Assembly (NCBI GenBank): GCA_947311845.1
Contig: CAMZMU010000059.1
Location: 56,034,617 to 56,098,616, forward strand
Reading direction: 5' to 3'
Origin: Poa pratensis
Taxonomy: Eukaryota; Streptophyta; Magnoliopsida; Poales; Poaceae
DNA: 64,000 bases
A model generated the notes under the pieces. The model searched no databases. It had not been told where the DNA came from and worked only from the letters and a program-made list of their open reading frames with translations. Below, piece by piece: positions 46,901 to 58,460 of this stretch; position 1 is the first letter of the stretch, and each line of letters begins with the position of its first letter. Position numbers and translations under genes: made by a program.

Positions 46901-49900
46901 AAAAATATCCAACAATTACTAAAATGAAATTGTTTAAATCTATGCAACTCTCACGTGAGTGTGACAATCAGTGGTTCTTGCAAACGAGTGAGACGTGAAA
47001 GATTCTTACACGGGTGGCAACTGGGTGTCCTGATCATTTTCCACCTGCTGAACTGGGTCTGTGTTGATCATATCAATGTCAGCTGATTTTGCCACCTTAC
47101 TAGCTGCATTGGTAAGGGAAGATTTATGTTGGATGCACAGTTTGATGATCACATAACCCCTTGAATAGAAAAGAATTACTTTTCATTGGTGTGACAATTG
47201 TAATAATCATTGATAGCCATGTAAACTAAGCTATCAAATATACATGGTCCGTATAATTTCCCTGTCACACTGAAATCAACAAGCTTCTACTACCAAGAAA
47301 ATCAACAAATTTCTACTACAAAAAGATCAACAAACTTCTAAAGATACTACAACTGAACAGCAGATCATGCACTGAAAATATCTGAATATGATGATTGAAT
47401 GACAAGTTGGCATGTATGGAAGCATATTAATCTCTTATGAGCTAGTAGTATGAGGCCATCAAGTATTGTGCTGGAATATGCAAACTACACAACATACCTG
47501 CTGAAGAAAGTTGTGCAGATTGGATGACAGGAGATTTTTCTTTACTGTTTCTAGGAAGCACAGTCTCCTCTCCCTTACTTTCAGCCTCCTTACTTCCACA
47601 TAATAATGAATAAGATGGCACATGTTGTGGTACATCCAATTGTTCATTTGAAATGTTAGCATGCTCTGTGCCAGATAAGATACATGCTGACTCACGTATT
47701 GGCGAAAGTTCTGATGATCTTTGTATTGGCTCAGAAGAAATCATGCCCACAAGATTGATTTCCGGAGGTACATTGCCTATTAAACCATCTTTACTTTCAG
47801 AATTTACACCGACCATTGAGACAACAAGAGCAGTTTCACCATCATCTGCAACAGATACAGACACCCTCCCAGAAAATGATGCATCAGCAGATGTTCTATC
47901 AGAATCCTCACTGATGATTTGCTTCGGGATAACAACTGACTTGTTTTCCCTTCAGTATATACGCATCTATAGAATGAGATAATTTCATTATCACAATCCG
48001 AAAGCAACACAGATACTCCTAACAGCAAAGAGTGATCAAAGAGAAAAGTCAGGAAGTATCGAAGTATAAAATTACCTTGGGCATAACCACGAATCTTCAG
48101 ATGTAGTTTCTGCATTAAAGCCCACACATATAGCATGATACCTGGCTTAAGGATCAAAGTAATTAGAAAACAGAACTGGTTACCGAGACTCAACTAATAA
48201 TGGACATACAGGATAATAATACAGTTGCATATACCATAGATCACAGGAATCACAAGCAATTGATGTATCTAGAGTTGAATCATTCTCAGCTGCCACAAGT
48301 CCACTCCGAATCATGCAATCACCACCATCCAAACAAACTACTGCCTGGAAATGGGGAAAAATGGCAAGCCAAGGATCAAGTTCGGGAGATAGTGAATATG
48401 TTGTTTGAAAATGAAATCATGAGGGCTATATGAATATTTTTACTTCTGCATCGATATAGTATGATGGGAAAGAAAGTGAGTTGCTTTCGCCTTGCACATA
48501 CCAATCATCATCACTGCACAATAAGGAGAACAAATAGAAGAAGTAATGAAAATGGACTTTATTTATTTCTTCGTGAATCAGTTCTAAAAAGACATTCGCA
48601 AACATGACATTCATGGACCAAATGATATGGCATAAATTCGCAAACATTTTTTTATTACAAACAAGCATATAAAAGTACACTGCCTAACATGGTCAGTGAC
48701 TATGGCTACATATCTGACCAAGGGCTTCCAGTAGCAATATGGTTTAATGAATAAGAGTATTTCTCTACTAAAGATGACAATGGGTACACAACTCACAAGA
48801 TGAAAGGCCCAAAAAAAAATGACAGCAAGAATAGAATATCTAGCTTATGAGGTGACATGGGAACTACAGAGTAAACAACATAAAAAATTAACCAAACAAA
48901 AGTTTTAAACAGAGATATGCTCAAACTGACAGTACAAGTCCTTGTGACCTTACCTTGTTAAAGGGTGATTGTCTTCAATACCAGCTCCAGTAGTATCATA
49001 CACCTTCAATAAAAATTAACTATTATATTCAATGCAGTTCTACCTCTTGACTCTTGAGGCAGTGAACCAAGTGTTTTCTATTGAATTTCCAAGTGGTGTT
49101 AGTACTCTCTTTCCATGAAAGATTGCCAGTACTGAGGATATGTGTTACTTACTGGAGTGCATGTTATATTCTGAAATTCAATTTTGCAGAGGGGACAGCG
49201 ATTTGTGATGGCAGACCAATTGTCTATGCATGTATAGCAAAACCTGGTATACAAAATCAGGTTATTTAGTTATCATATTACAGTCTTACACAAGCACTTG
49301 GTGAAAATTGAAGGTTTGAGCGGAATTTCTGGATTCTTCTCACTCCTCTCACTTGCTACGGGTACAAGTACTTATACACTAGTATGGGCATATGGGCCTA
49401 ATACAACTCAATAAAAAAATAAGACAATATCAGTGCTTATGTGGCTACAAATAATATTCTCTAACCTTTCCTATATACAAAATTCAATTCTGAAGATATT
49501 AGAGTGAGCAGTAGTGGATCAAACATTTGAGACTAAGAAACTAGTCAACGATGGCAATGTCAAATTAAAACTTCGACTTAGAGAACCTGAACTTCAAATG
49601 GCATGGGTAAGGCAAAGCATTTGAAATAAACAAGCAAGTAATGATGGAGTAGAGTACAAAATGAGGATGACTTGGACGGTGCATAAGAGCTATATGCATT
49701 GAAACTTCACAGGTTTAGCTAACATGCTTACACAGAACTAAAAAATATATAGATTGTAACCTACAAAGTTCCCTAGCTGCACAATTTTGACACTCAGGAC
49801 CTTGATGGTAAAATATGCAGTTATGCACAAATTTTTGGTAAGTGATTGAAAAAGTTCACAAAAGTTATAGCACCGTGGTTGAGCCGTACCAGTGTTGGCA

Positions 49901-50341
49901 ACCATCCAAGACTCCTCTGTCGATGATGACATCTCTACAGATGCCACAGACTTCATTCTCAGACATATAATTATCCTGCAAACACCAGGGTGTACAGATG
50001 ATTAAAGCAAGATACATAATTATGCTCCGGAACAAGAGCTAGAGGTACAAGAAAGGAGATAGCCAATTTTGTAATGGCAAACACATATAACCACCACCAG
50101 CACCACCACTAACTGATGACTATACTTAGTTATCTTCTACTCGGCTGCCAAAAATTAGCGTTGATTTCTCAGTTTCTCGTATCTAGAGAACCATTTCCAG
50201 CTCATTCAGTGACGCCAGCAAGAAGGTGCTTAGGTTTTTACTAGCACAAGAAGAAAACAGAAGGGACGGACGCAGTACCAAATCATCAGTCTCCTCCGGC
50301 GCTTCACTCGGCTGCCCGTCCACATCCATCTGCATCGACAT
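43927..50341 (-). CDS. PHD and RING finger protein, At4g10930-like (PHRF1-related)
   Basis: Large nuclear protein, probably chromatin- or RNA polymerase II-associated, by analogy to PHRF1. Thirteen exons: 50341-50279, 49975-49890, 49243-49153, 49003-48954, 48513-48444, 48344-48235, 48141-48076, 47966-47498, 47103-47010, 46894-45758, 45674-45600, 45450-44313 and 44139-43927; about 1221 aa. [24 protein letters not shown] and FCYTC...CPLC (C31-C69). PHD: CLDGGDC...[12 protein letters not shown]... WLCPRC (about 124-180). Then a long charged, Ser-rich region and a conserved C-terminus [16 protein letters not shown]...[14 protein letters not shown] to EAAQQKMN. Four one-base deficits must be corrected: near 47947-47951, 46708-46716, 45450-45452 and 44855-44862. 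All domains are otherwise preserved. The donor at 44312-44311 (SSSS then GTATAT) was chosen to keep frame; a competing donor lies 14 bp further on. Confidence 0.85.
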
Positions 50342-51267
50342 GGCTGCTGATCAGCAGAAGCAAAGGATGCTAAGCTAGCTTTCTCGCACAGGAGGACGGA
50401 ACCTGAACCCTGTAAGATCGAAAACAGCGGCCACACGACGGAACTGGTGAGTAATCAGAGCGCAGCGAGCGGCGTACAAGTGCAGAGTGGGGAAACCTGA
50501 CCTCGATTAGCAGAGGGAGAAGCGAACGATGGGAGGCGGGGCGTACTCGCCGCTTGGCCCGGCGTCGCCGATGAGGCACCGCGGGCGAGACCTAGGCTGG
50601 GGTTGCGCCGCCCGCCTGGTCTTGGCAGGAGAGCAGCGGAGGACGCGGGCTGGCCGTCGGAGATCCGACCCCAGGGGTGGAGGGGTAAGGCGGGTTCGCC
50701 GGTTGGAGTTGGAGCTGGGCGGCGAGTCGGGGTGAGCGAGGCCGGCGGCGTCTGATATCGTCGCACACGCAGTGGACAAGACGTAAAGCTGTTGGGCGCC
50801 ACCGGCAAAGGAAAGCGGTGAATAGGGAAGGTGCCGCGTGCCGAGTTGGACAGCGTTTGTTAACTGAAGAAAAACCAAGTCTGAAGAAACGTGACTGACA
50901 GCGGTCTCTCTTCGCTATCTCTCCGGCCTATTGTTCTTCCCCTGGCATTTCAACCTGACTAACGAACTCCTTCTTCAATCTTTGCACATATATACTGAAA
51001 ACAAAACCCGTGTCGAGGATAATATTCGGATATAAGAAGGTTACTGAACTGTACATGAAAACAAAACGATAAGATCCACCGATCAACAAACCAACCACAT
51101 AGTACTACAACAACAAATAATGTGTACAAGGAAACCCCAAATGACGATGCACTAATGTGTTCAGAACATTCCCTCCAAAAATTGTGTTCAGAACATGTTT
51201 CAAATCGTCACTTGACCGTCCACATCGTCACCCCGCATGCATGCTACCCTGAGCTCAGCAGTGAAGG
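50342..51267. other. Promoter/5' region of the PHD/RING gene and 3' flank of the NUMOD3 gene
   Basis: GC-rich from 50480 to 50800, consistent with the 5' end of the minus-strand PHD/RING gene. A CTTACAG acceptor about 60 bp upstream of the ATG suggests an intron in the 5' UTR. From 50880 to 51260 no features. Confidence 0.45.
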
Positions 51268-53345
51268 TCAAGTGTCGGCGGCGCAGGGGAGTGCGTCCTT
51301 GCAGGGCGAGTGGAGCTCCTTCAGCAGACGGCCCGAGGTAACTGCGGGCTCCGTCACCAGGTCTACCTCGGCTCGCCTCTCCACCGCCCTCCGCCTCACG
51401 GCCGCCGGCTTCCGCGGACCTCCTCCTTTCCTCGCCCTCGAGGAGCTTATCACGATCTCGAGCTCCTTCTTGCGACCGTGCCACTTGGATCATGAAGACA
51501 GACAGAAACAGAGCTTGGAGTTAGTGCCAGGTCATAGCGAAAGCATAAGGGAAAAAACTGCATGGCGTAGAGCATCATGTTTCGACTGGCGCAAGGAACA
51601 GGACCGGATAATGAATGTGATGTATGTTTTGTGGCATTCTTAGAAAACAGAAGTGATCTATATAATTATAATACCGATGAACTGTTGTCTGATAAAGATA
51701 TTCAGATTTGTCACTAATAATCTCTGTAAGCAGGGACTAACAGCAGGGACTAACGTAAGAAAAAAAGTAACAAGCCTAAAAGCCTTAGGCTCAATCAGTT
51801 TTGTATAGGATGTAAATATCTATGCACATGGGCTATGCAATGCCACAAAATATGTGAAATATTGGTTACCTTGGTTAGCCTCTCTTTAAGCTTTGATCTT
51901 GTAGATGCTACCACCCGTCTCGGCTGAGCATCTAACTTTCGTAGCACCAGCTTCTCAGGTTTCGCCTTCTTTGTTCTCCTAGCCTGTACTTCCCTTTTCT
52001 CCGCTGCCTGAAGCTTCTTGGCTATGATTTTCGTCACTACCCTCTTAAGCTTCTTGGTTATATGTTCCTTCTCTTTGTTCCATAGGAACACACATATCAT
52101 CTCAGACTTTATCTTGTCATAGCTGTCCCAGTCCAGCTTATCTTGCCCGTGGTCACCTTGTTTTGCTGCTTCAGCGATACTATCTGACCACATCCGAAGG
52201 ATCATCTGCCTTGACTTGACAGAAGCCATTCGCCTCTCCCATATCTTTCTCAGCGCAGCACTTATTTTGTCTTTGCTCGCTTGTCTGAAAATATGATAAA
52301 TCATAACTTGTTTCAAACAGAATTTCCGAAGCTAGATACTTACTGTTTATATATTACCATCTTTACATAACAGATATATGCATTTATGAATTATGATATA
52401 CCTATGCAATTGACGATGGCCCATTTTCTTCCTAACCTGGGATTAGAAAACGAAAAGGGAAAAAATGACTACAGTTTTCCATGGCAGTTCACAATCCATA
52501 ACCAAGTAAGCGACTCTTAAGCGCATGCAAAAGCGGTTTCTTACATGACATCACCTTGGGATCATTCAGCGCCTCGATAGTACGTTGCTTGATGAGCTGC
52601 TTGTGCTCTACAAGAAAAAAGTACTTCTCCTCATTCTACTGTAACGACATACCACATTGTAATGTTTTACAACTAAATTACCGAGGTAGGCAAGATCATG
52701 GTCATACCTATGCTTAATTTCCTTCCTTTTGTCCAGGGAGCCTTCCCCTTGTTTGCAGCACCAATCTTGCGCCTCCTTTCGATTTCCTCCTCCGATAAAC
52801 CAGTGAGACAAGCATCACTGTCTAGAGCTGAATCATCCGATCCGGATGGCTGATGAGGTTGATTATTCTCAGACGAACAATGTATTTCATCCATGCCGTC
52901 GTAGGACAATTGTGTGCAACCTTGTACTCTAAAGGATGACCGTGGCAAAACAAACTCTCGGCACCGAATCGATGGATTGAGTCCTCGAATCATTTTCTTC
53001 GGTGCAGTCGGCTCCAACGACGACGACACGCGGCACTGGTAACAACACACGAGCTTGATCCTGGAAGATGCGATAGCGCCGCGTTCAAATACCACAGGAG
53101 GCACCGCCACCCTGTATGTGTACAGTTTGATTCAGCATTTTTACCACTGGAAAAAAATTCAGTTATCTGAAGCCGAACTGATATCTACAAGAACTCTACA
53201 AGTGAAATTAGTGAAGTGTCCGCAGGAGCAAGCACCAGCGGAAAAGTTTGGGATAGTAGTAGTACAGAAATGAACCGAAACAGCGAGAGAGTGGTGAGTG
53301 TGTGGAGCATAACCTAGCGCAATGCCCGGCCGCCACCGCTGGCAT
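51268..53345 (-). CDS. NUMOD3-motif protein (nuclease-associated modular domain), probably organellar
   Basis: NUMOD3 is a small DNA-binding helix module first known from homing endonucleases; plant nuclear genomes encode proteins with it and no nuclease. Six exons: 53345-53314, 53111-52708, 52607-52555, 52436-52402, 52284-51870 and 51483-51268, all in phase with no corrections; 384 aa. The N-terminus (MPAVAAGHCARVAVPPVVFE) is basic and poor in acidic residues, compatible with a plastid or mitochondrial transit peptide. NUMOD3: LSEEEIERRRKIGAANKGKA then PWTKGRKLS and HKQLIKQRTIEAL, with a second unit RQASKDKISAALRKIWERR. Then a Lys/Arg-rich region (KKLKRVVTKIIAKKLQAAEK) and a basic tail ending CAADT. 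Function unknown. Confidence 0.85.
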
Positions 53346-53635
53346 GGTCCCTGCGCAAATGTACGCCACAACGCGGCGATTTCCTGGGTCGGGGGGAGGT
53401 GGGGATTCAGCGCTGGACGAAGTAGATCGAATCGGGGGGAGGGAGGTAGTGAGGAACTCACCGGCGGCCGGAGCCTGAGGCGAGGGAGACGACGACGGTG
53501 GACTGCTCCGAGTGGATTGGATAACTGTCGTCCTGTGCTCTTGGACGAATAGTTGGGTGGGCCTTCTCGTTCAGACTGGGTGGCGAACTTCATAGAACGA
53601 CAAATGTACAAAAGCATTTGGGAGAAATATTTATA
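53346..53635. other. Promoter region of the NUMOD3 gene
   Basis: GC-rich up to about 53550, then AT-rich where a transposable element begins. No clear TATA box. Confidence 0.4.
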
Positions 53636-54587
53636 TGCTCCGTTTGGATGTTTGTATTCGGAGGCTTGATGTTATATTAGGTTGAATATCACAGGATATT
53701 GATATTGAGACTGAATGTCGATATTTCTGTTTGGATGTTTAGATATTCGTAGCCTAGACATGATATGGAGATTGAATGTCCAATGTTGTTTGGATAGTCA
53801 AAAGTGATGAATTGCACTTGTATGAGAGTAAAATCATTATACTTTTTTACGCATGTTTTAAAATAAAATTTGTGTAACGTTTGATTGTATCTGAATAATT
53901 GTATATCATATATCAACAAAAAGGAAAATTAAAAAAAAGTGAGATCGACAGAGGAAAGCGAAGAGGAAAATTAGGAGCTTCGGGTATACTGCACAAATAA
54001 ACAGAGAGAGAACAGGCCGCGCCGCCGCTCTCTACCCTCCTTGACGCCCCCCATGCTTCTGCCGGTGGCGATGCTCAGCGCCATCCCCAGCACCATGGTC
54101 CATGGCTAGCCCCTTCGACGGAGCACCATGCTTCCGACGGACAGGCGCAAGCCTGCAGCTGGTTCCTCACCTATACAGCGCAAAGAGAGGACATGGAGAG
54201 AGGATGGGAGGTGGTCCAGAAAGGAGATAGGAGGGCGGTGGGCCAGGAAGAAAGGGGAGGGCGGCGGCGTACTTGAGCCGGACGCCAGATTTCTCGTCGT
54301 CCCTCTCTCGGCAGCGCCCGTACCTGCAGAGACAAGAAACGGGTGAGAAGAGCGGTCGAGGGGAGAGGAGAGGAAAATGATTCGGCCCGAATATCACCAA
54401 ATGTCGAGCTCCAACCCAAGACATTCGGGAATGGGCTCCGTAGGCAAAAGTTCAGTAGCTCAATATTTGGCCCGAATACACATGATGAATACCTAGGCCA
54501 TCCAAACACCTGAATTCGGATATTCGGGGCCGAACCAAATGCCAATATCCAATATCACGCTTCAATATGAACATCCGAACGAAGCAT
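53636..54587. mobile_element. Non-autonomous DNA element with inverted ends and GC-rich cargo
   Basis: Left end TGCTCCGTTTGGATGTTTGT; right end reverse-complemented TGCTTCGTTCGGATGTTCAT. Subterminal GATATTGG-like motifs recur on both sides. The middle (about 54010-54350) is GC-rich with short frames, unlike the AT-rich ends, so it may be captured sequence. The target duplication is not clear and the superfamily is not assigned. Confidence 0.55.
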
Positions 54588-54614
54588 AAAATCGTTTTGT
54601 AATAGGAGTGGAGA

Positions 54615-54789
54615 CTTTTGGCTCCCGAGTGTGCTCTCGCTGTTTTTTTTAATCGAAAACAAATAAGGATGTAGACAATGGTGTATCCACCATTGTCTAC
54701 ATCCGCAAAAATTTCAGAATTTTGTAAAACTAGGAAATACGATTTTAGAATTTTTTAAACTAGCACGAGCACTGGTGCTCGGGAGTTAA
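54615..54789. mobile_element. Short TIR element with internal hairpin
   Basis: Ends CTTTTGGCTCCCGAG and CTTTTAACTCCCGAG (reverse strand), related to the 8744-9118 element. Inside, 54667-54704 forms a hairpin: GGATGTAGACAATGGTG pairs with CACCATTGTCTACATCC. Confidence 0.6.
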
Positions 54790-55257
54790 AAGCACTTTTC
54801 GTTGTAATTTCTAATCTTTTGGGGTTTTACCTGCAAAGTTTTAAGAAAACCTTTTTCCCTAGTTTGTGTTTTTTAAATTTTCACATGTCTTTGTTCATGT
54901 AACTTGCTTTTCTACTAATGAGATATAGTGTTAGCTATCCCGGACATCTGTGACCCAGCCCGCTCGAAGCCATTGCATGCCGGGAGGGACTAGCTCTTAG
55001 CACCTGAAGGCTTTCCATCTTGTCTGGAAAGGTTCCGCAACCTGGGAGGTCCATAAAGTGCTACACCATCACTTTCTATCGACGCCAATATGGGAGGAAG
55101 AATCGTCTAAAGGAGGGGAGGATGCCACTTATGAATGTGGTCACAGATAAAACAGACCTTGGAGGGGAAAAGGAGGGTGATTGGGACCCACATGTAAGGG
55201 AGAGGAAGGTTAATTCCACGTTATGATGGCTAGATGATATAAACCCCACCGATCCGG

Positions 55258-55903
55258 TTTTTTTTTGAAAGGCCATCCGGCTAGCTTTATTAATAATCAA
55301 ATAATGGTTACATCGTTTACCATCAATGGCAGAATAAAACCTGGAGGAGTATCACACCACAATTCTGGCGGATTACCCTCCCAAATTTAGCTAGCTCATG
55401 AGAAACAGAATTAGAATCTCTATTACCGTATTGAATAATGACCTTTCCGAAGTCTTGGCAAAGTTGATGACACTCTTCCAAAATATCGCTGAAACCGATG
55501 ATAAACCCAACTCTGAATTTAGTGCTTCGACAGCTGAAGTACAGTCAGATTGGACGATGAGATTGTGACATGCCAGACGTTTAGCCACGATCAGACCCTC
55601 ACGAAGAGCCAATGCTTCTGCCATCTCTGCATAAAAAATAATAGACAAGTTTGTGCAAGATGCTCCCACAAAAGCTCCAGCATCATCCCTCACAATAACA
55701 CCCACAACAACTGTTTTATCGCTAGAAGAATAGGCTGCATGAACATTCAGAATCTAGAAACCTACATGTGGTTTTGCCCGGGCATTTTGCTTCTGAATAT
55801 TAGCACCTCTCTTATTCGCTCGTACATAGTTCATGGCTAAAGCTTGAATAGACACAACTGTCCTCTTAACATCCTGTACCTCCTCATCATTATGTAGTGA
55901 GCG
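55258..55903 (-). mobile_element. LINE fragment, ORF2 RNase H region and 3' end
   Basis: T-run at 55258-55266 followed by GAAAGG is the minus-strand poly-A end, the same ending as the 22984 insertion. Minus-strand frames read GVIVRDDAGAFVGASCTNLS and AEMAEALALREGLIVAKRLA, then LIVQSDCTSAVEALNSE, the plant LINE RNase H domain. 5'-truncated and broken by stops. It interrupts the right arm of the inverted duplication, so it inserted there after the duplication, or the left copy was never hit. Confidence 0.8.
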
Positions 55904-57428
55904 AGAAAATAAAATCCCAAACTCACATCCCTTCTCTCTTCTCTCATCCACGTCCCCCTTTCTTACCTCCTCTCCAAGCAATCCTCACGATCGGGCCACC
56001 ACAGGGCCCGTGACGCTCAAACTGGGCCGCATTTTCCAGACCGTCTTCCGAAACCGGGCCCCCACGGGCCTCCGGTTCCCTTCATATACACCCGAGCCCG
56101 ACCACGCTCCTTGTGCTTGCGCTGCGCATCGCAGAGGGAGGGAGGACTCGCGGCTGACCACCACCGCGTCTGCCGCTGCCGGCACCGGCGAGCGACGTCG
56201 GCGGCCGCTCCCTCCTCGGTTAGTACCCGCCTCGCTCCTGCTACCCCCCGCTTCCTCCTCCCTCCTCCTCCTAGGGTTTCGCCGACAGCCGTGTAACATT
56301 TCACCGCGCTCGCTCCTCCGCCGCGGTTTCGTACAGGCAGACACCCTCCTCCTTCCTCCACCGCTCCGGTGAACGCTGACGAGGTAGACGACGCACGCCT
56401 CCTACGCCGCGTCGTACGCTGCTCCTCCGCCCGCCTGCGTCCGTAAGTGCGCCCCTCGCCTCCCCGCTCGCCTCCTTCCTCGGTCGCCACGTACGCGCCG
56501 CGCGTACGCCAACCAACCAGGAGCGGCCTGAACCATCCCCATCCGCATCCCACGTTCCGGTGCCCTTCCCGACGGGTAGATGCTCCAGTTTGGATTGTTT
56601 TCTCCCCAATTTCTGGTCAATTTTGATCGATCGACGAATCAGCTGCGTGTATTGTGCATGAATTGCTGTCGTGGATGCGTGATTCGTATGGTTCAGGTAT
56701 GGGTATGGGTGGATTCAGGCGTGCCTCGCCTAGCTAGGTATGGGTGAATTCTGTGCGTCGATACGTTCCTAGGAGATTAGCATTCCTCCTGTTTGATTTG
56801 TACAAGTGCCTGTGGATGGAAATTTCTCATGTTTGATATTTACATTCCTCCTGTTTCTCATGTTAGTTTGCAACTTTGCATTGCAGCAAGTGTCGGAATG
56901 TTAGTTGTACATTCCCGGCAATGTTTGCGATGGGTGTTTAAGATTAGATCGATTTTCTCCAAAACAAATTGGTTGATACCTAGTTCATACGGCGCGCACA
57001 TGGATGCATGTGTTTGTCGCCTCCTACTTAAGACTTCTGTGTGTCTTCTGAAATCAATTGGGGTTCATTGTTGAGTAGATTCACCATACTGAATTACAAA
57101 CTCTGTCAAGTTCAATCAACGGATTCCTCTCGTATTTCATCTATTTTACTTGTACTAGTTTTATATTCTGAGCACCGTAACATCCTAGTACTGCTGAGAA
57201 AATGCCTCAACTGATTTATCTCCCCCAATCAACTACTACTCCAGAAGTTTGTTCCGACTCTTTAGCTAGACCTGAAAGTATTAATTCTCCTTCCTTTGAT
57301 GCTATACAACTGTGTGTATGCAAATCTGATGTGTTCTATATAGGAACTTCCGTTCATTTCAACCTGTCTCATCTTGTGCATTGCAGCCATCATCAGGCAT
57401 TGAGCCAGAGCAGCCTGATACCAGCAGC

Positions 57429-58460
57429 ATGGCCGTTGAATCGGCGCAGATGGCTGATCTGAACAAGATGGCTGCCCCGAAACCTGATGCTCCTCTGCCG
57501 CCGGGAAAAGTAAGATATGCTTCTTCTTCCTTGAAGCAAACCACATTCATCAAAACTATGTTGTTCTGGCTCCCTTAGTTGATCTAATTGTTGCGCGTTG
57601 CACGTATTCCAGGTCAGACGTCCGCCGCCTGAGAATTTCAAGGGGTGCAAGTGCCCGACATGGGGATGCAAAAACGGCAACTGTCCTTGCTACGCGGTGT
57701 CTTCTGCATGCATGGTCTTTCTTATGTAGATTATTCTTGTTGCATCAATTGTTTTTGGAGAATTAGATATGCTTCTTCTCTTATCCTCCTGACTGAGGCT
57801 AGCTGATTCTTGTTGTCAAGGCGTCGTACCCGTGCACCTCGAAGTGCAAGTGCCAAGGATGTAAGAACGTACTTGGGGCCAGAGAGAGTGAGTGCACGGA
57901 CCACATTCTCCTCTTTCTGTTCTCGTTATGATCAAACTCGTGTGATACATGTCGCTCTATGTGTACAAAGCAGGTGACTCAAACACTGGACCACTGACGT
58001 GGTGCAAATGCAATGTCTCGAGATGCTTGAACAAGTACTGTCGTTGCGTGAAGGTGAGTCTTCTACATGCGTGGTCTTTCTTATGTAGATTATTCTTGTT
58101 GCGTATTTTTTTTTAAACTAGGCATGGTTCTTGTTCTGAAGGACTCGCACAGGTGCAGCTCGAAGTGCGAGTGCCAAAATTGTCGTAATCCAAAGGGGGT
58201 CAGAGGGAGTGAGTGCACCGATCACATTCCCCTCTTTCTGTTTTCCTTGTATGGTCGTACTGGTGTGATCCGTGTCTCTCTGCATGTGCAAAGCAGGTGA
58301 GCCAGAGCAGGCTGATGGTACCAGCAGCATGGCCAGGGAACCGCCGCAGATGGGCAGCAGGGGAGCGAGCAAACGACCACGAAACGAGGTAAGTTCGCCT
58401 TACATTCGTCAGGAGAAGTTGTCGTGGATCCAGTATGTGTTTTGCCCCGATCTTGAGTAA
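57429..58460 (+). CDS. Small tesmin/TSO1-like CXC-domain protein, right copy
   Basis: Paralogue of the minus-strand gene at 39378-40463. Coding exons: 57429-57509, 57613-57696, 57821-57887, 57974-58053, 58142-58208 and 58297-58460; all phases fit, 180 aa from MAVESAQMADLNK. Internal exon sizes (84, 67, 80, 67) equal those of the left copy. CXC1 is GCKCPTWGCKNGNCPCYA plus CTSKCKCQGCKN; CXC2 is WCKCNVSRCLNKYCRCVK plus CSSKCECQNCRN. The C-terminus differs: after EPEQADGTSSMAREPPQM it reads SRGASKRPRNE (possible nuclear localisation signal) and lacks the DLNELP motif of the left copy. A GTAAGT at 58389 could end the last exon early. The non-coding first exon probably ends at 56218, where the donor is GTTAGT instead of GTGAGT. 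Confidence 0.8.
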
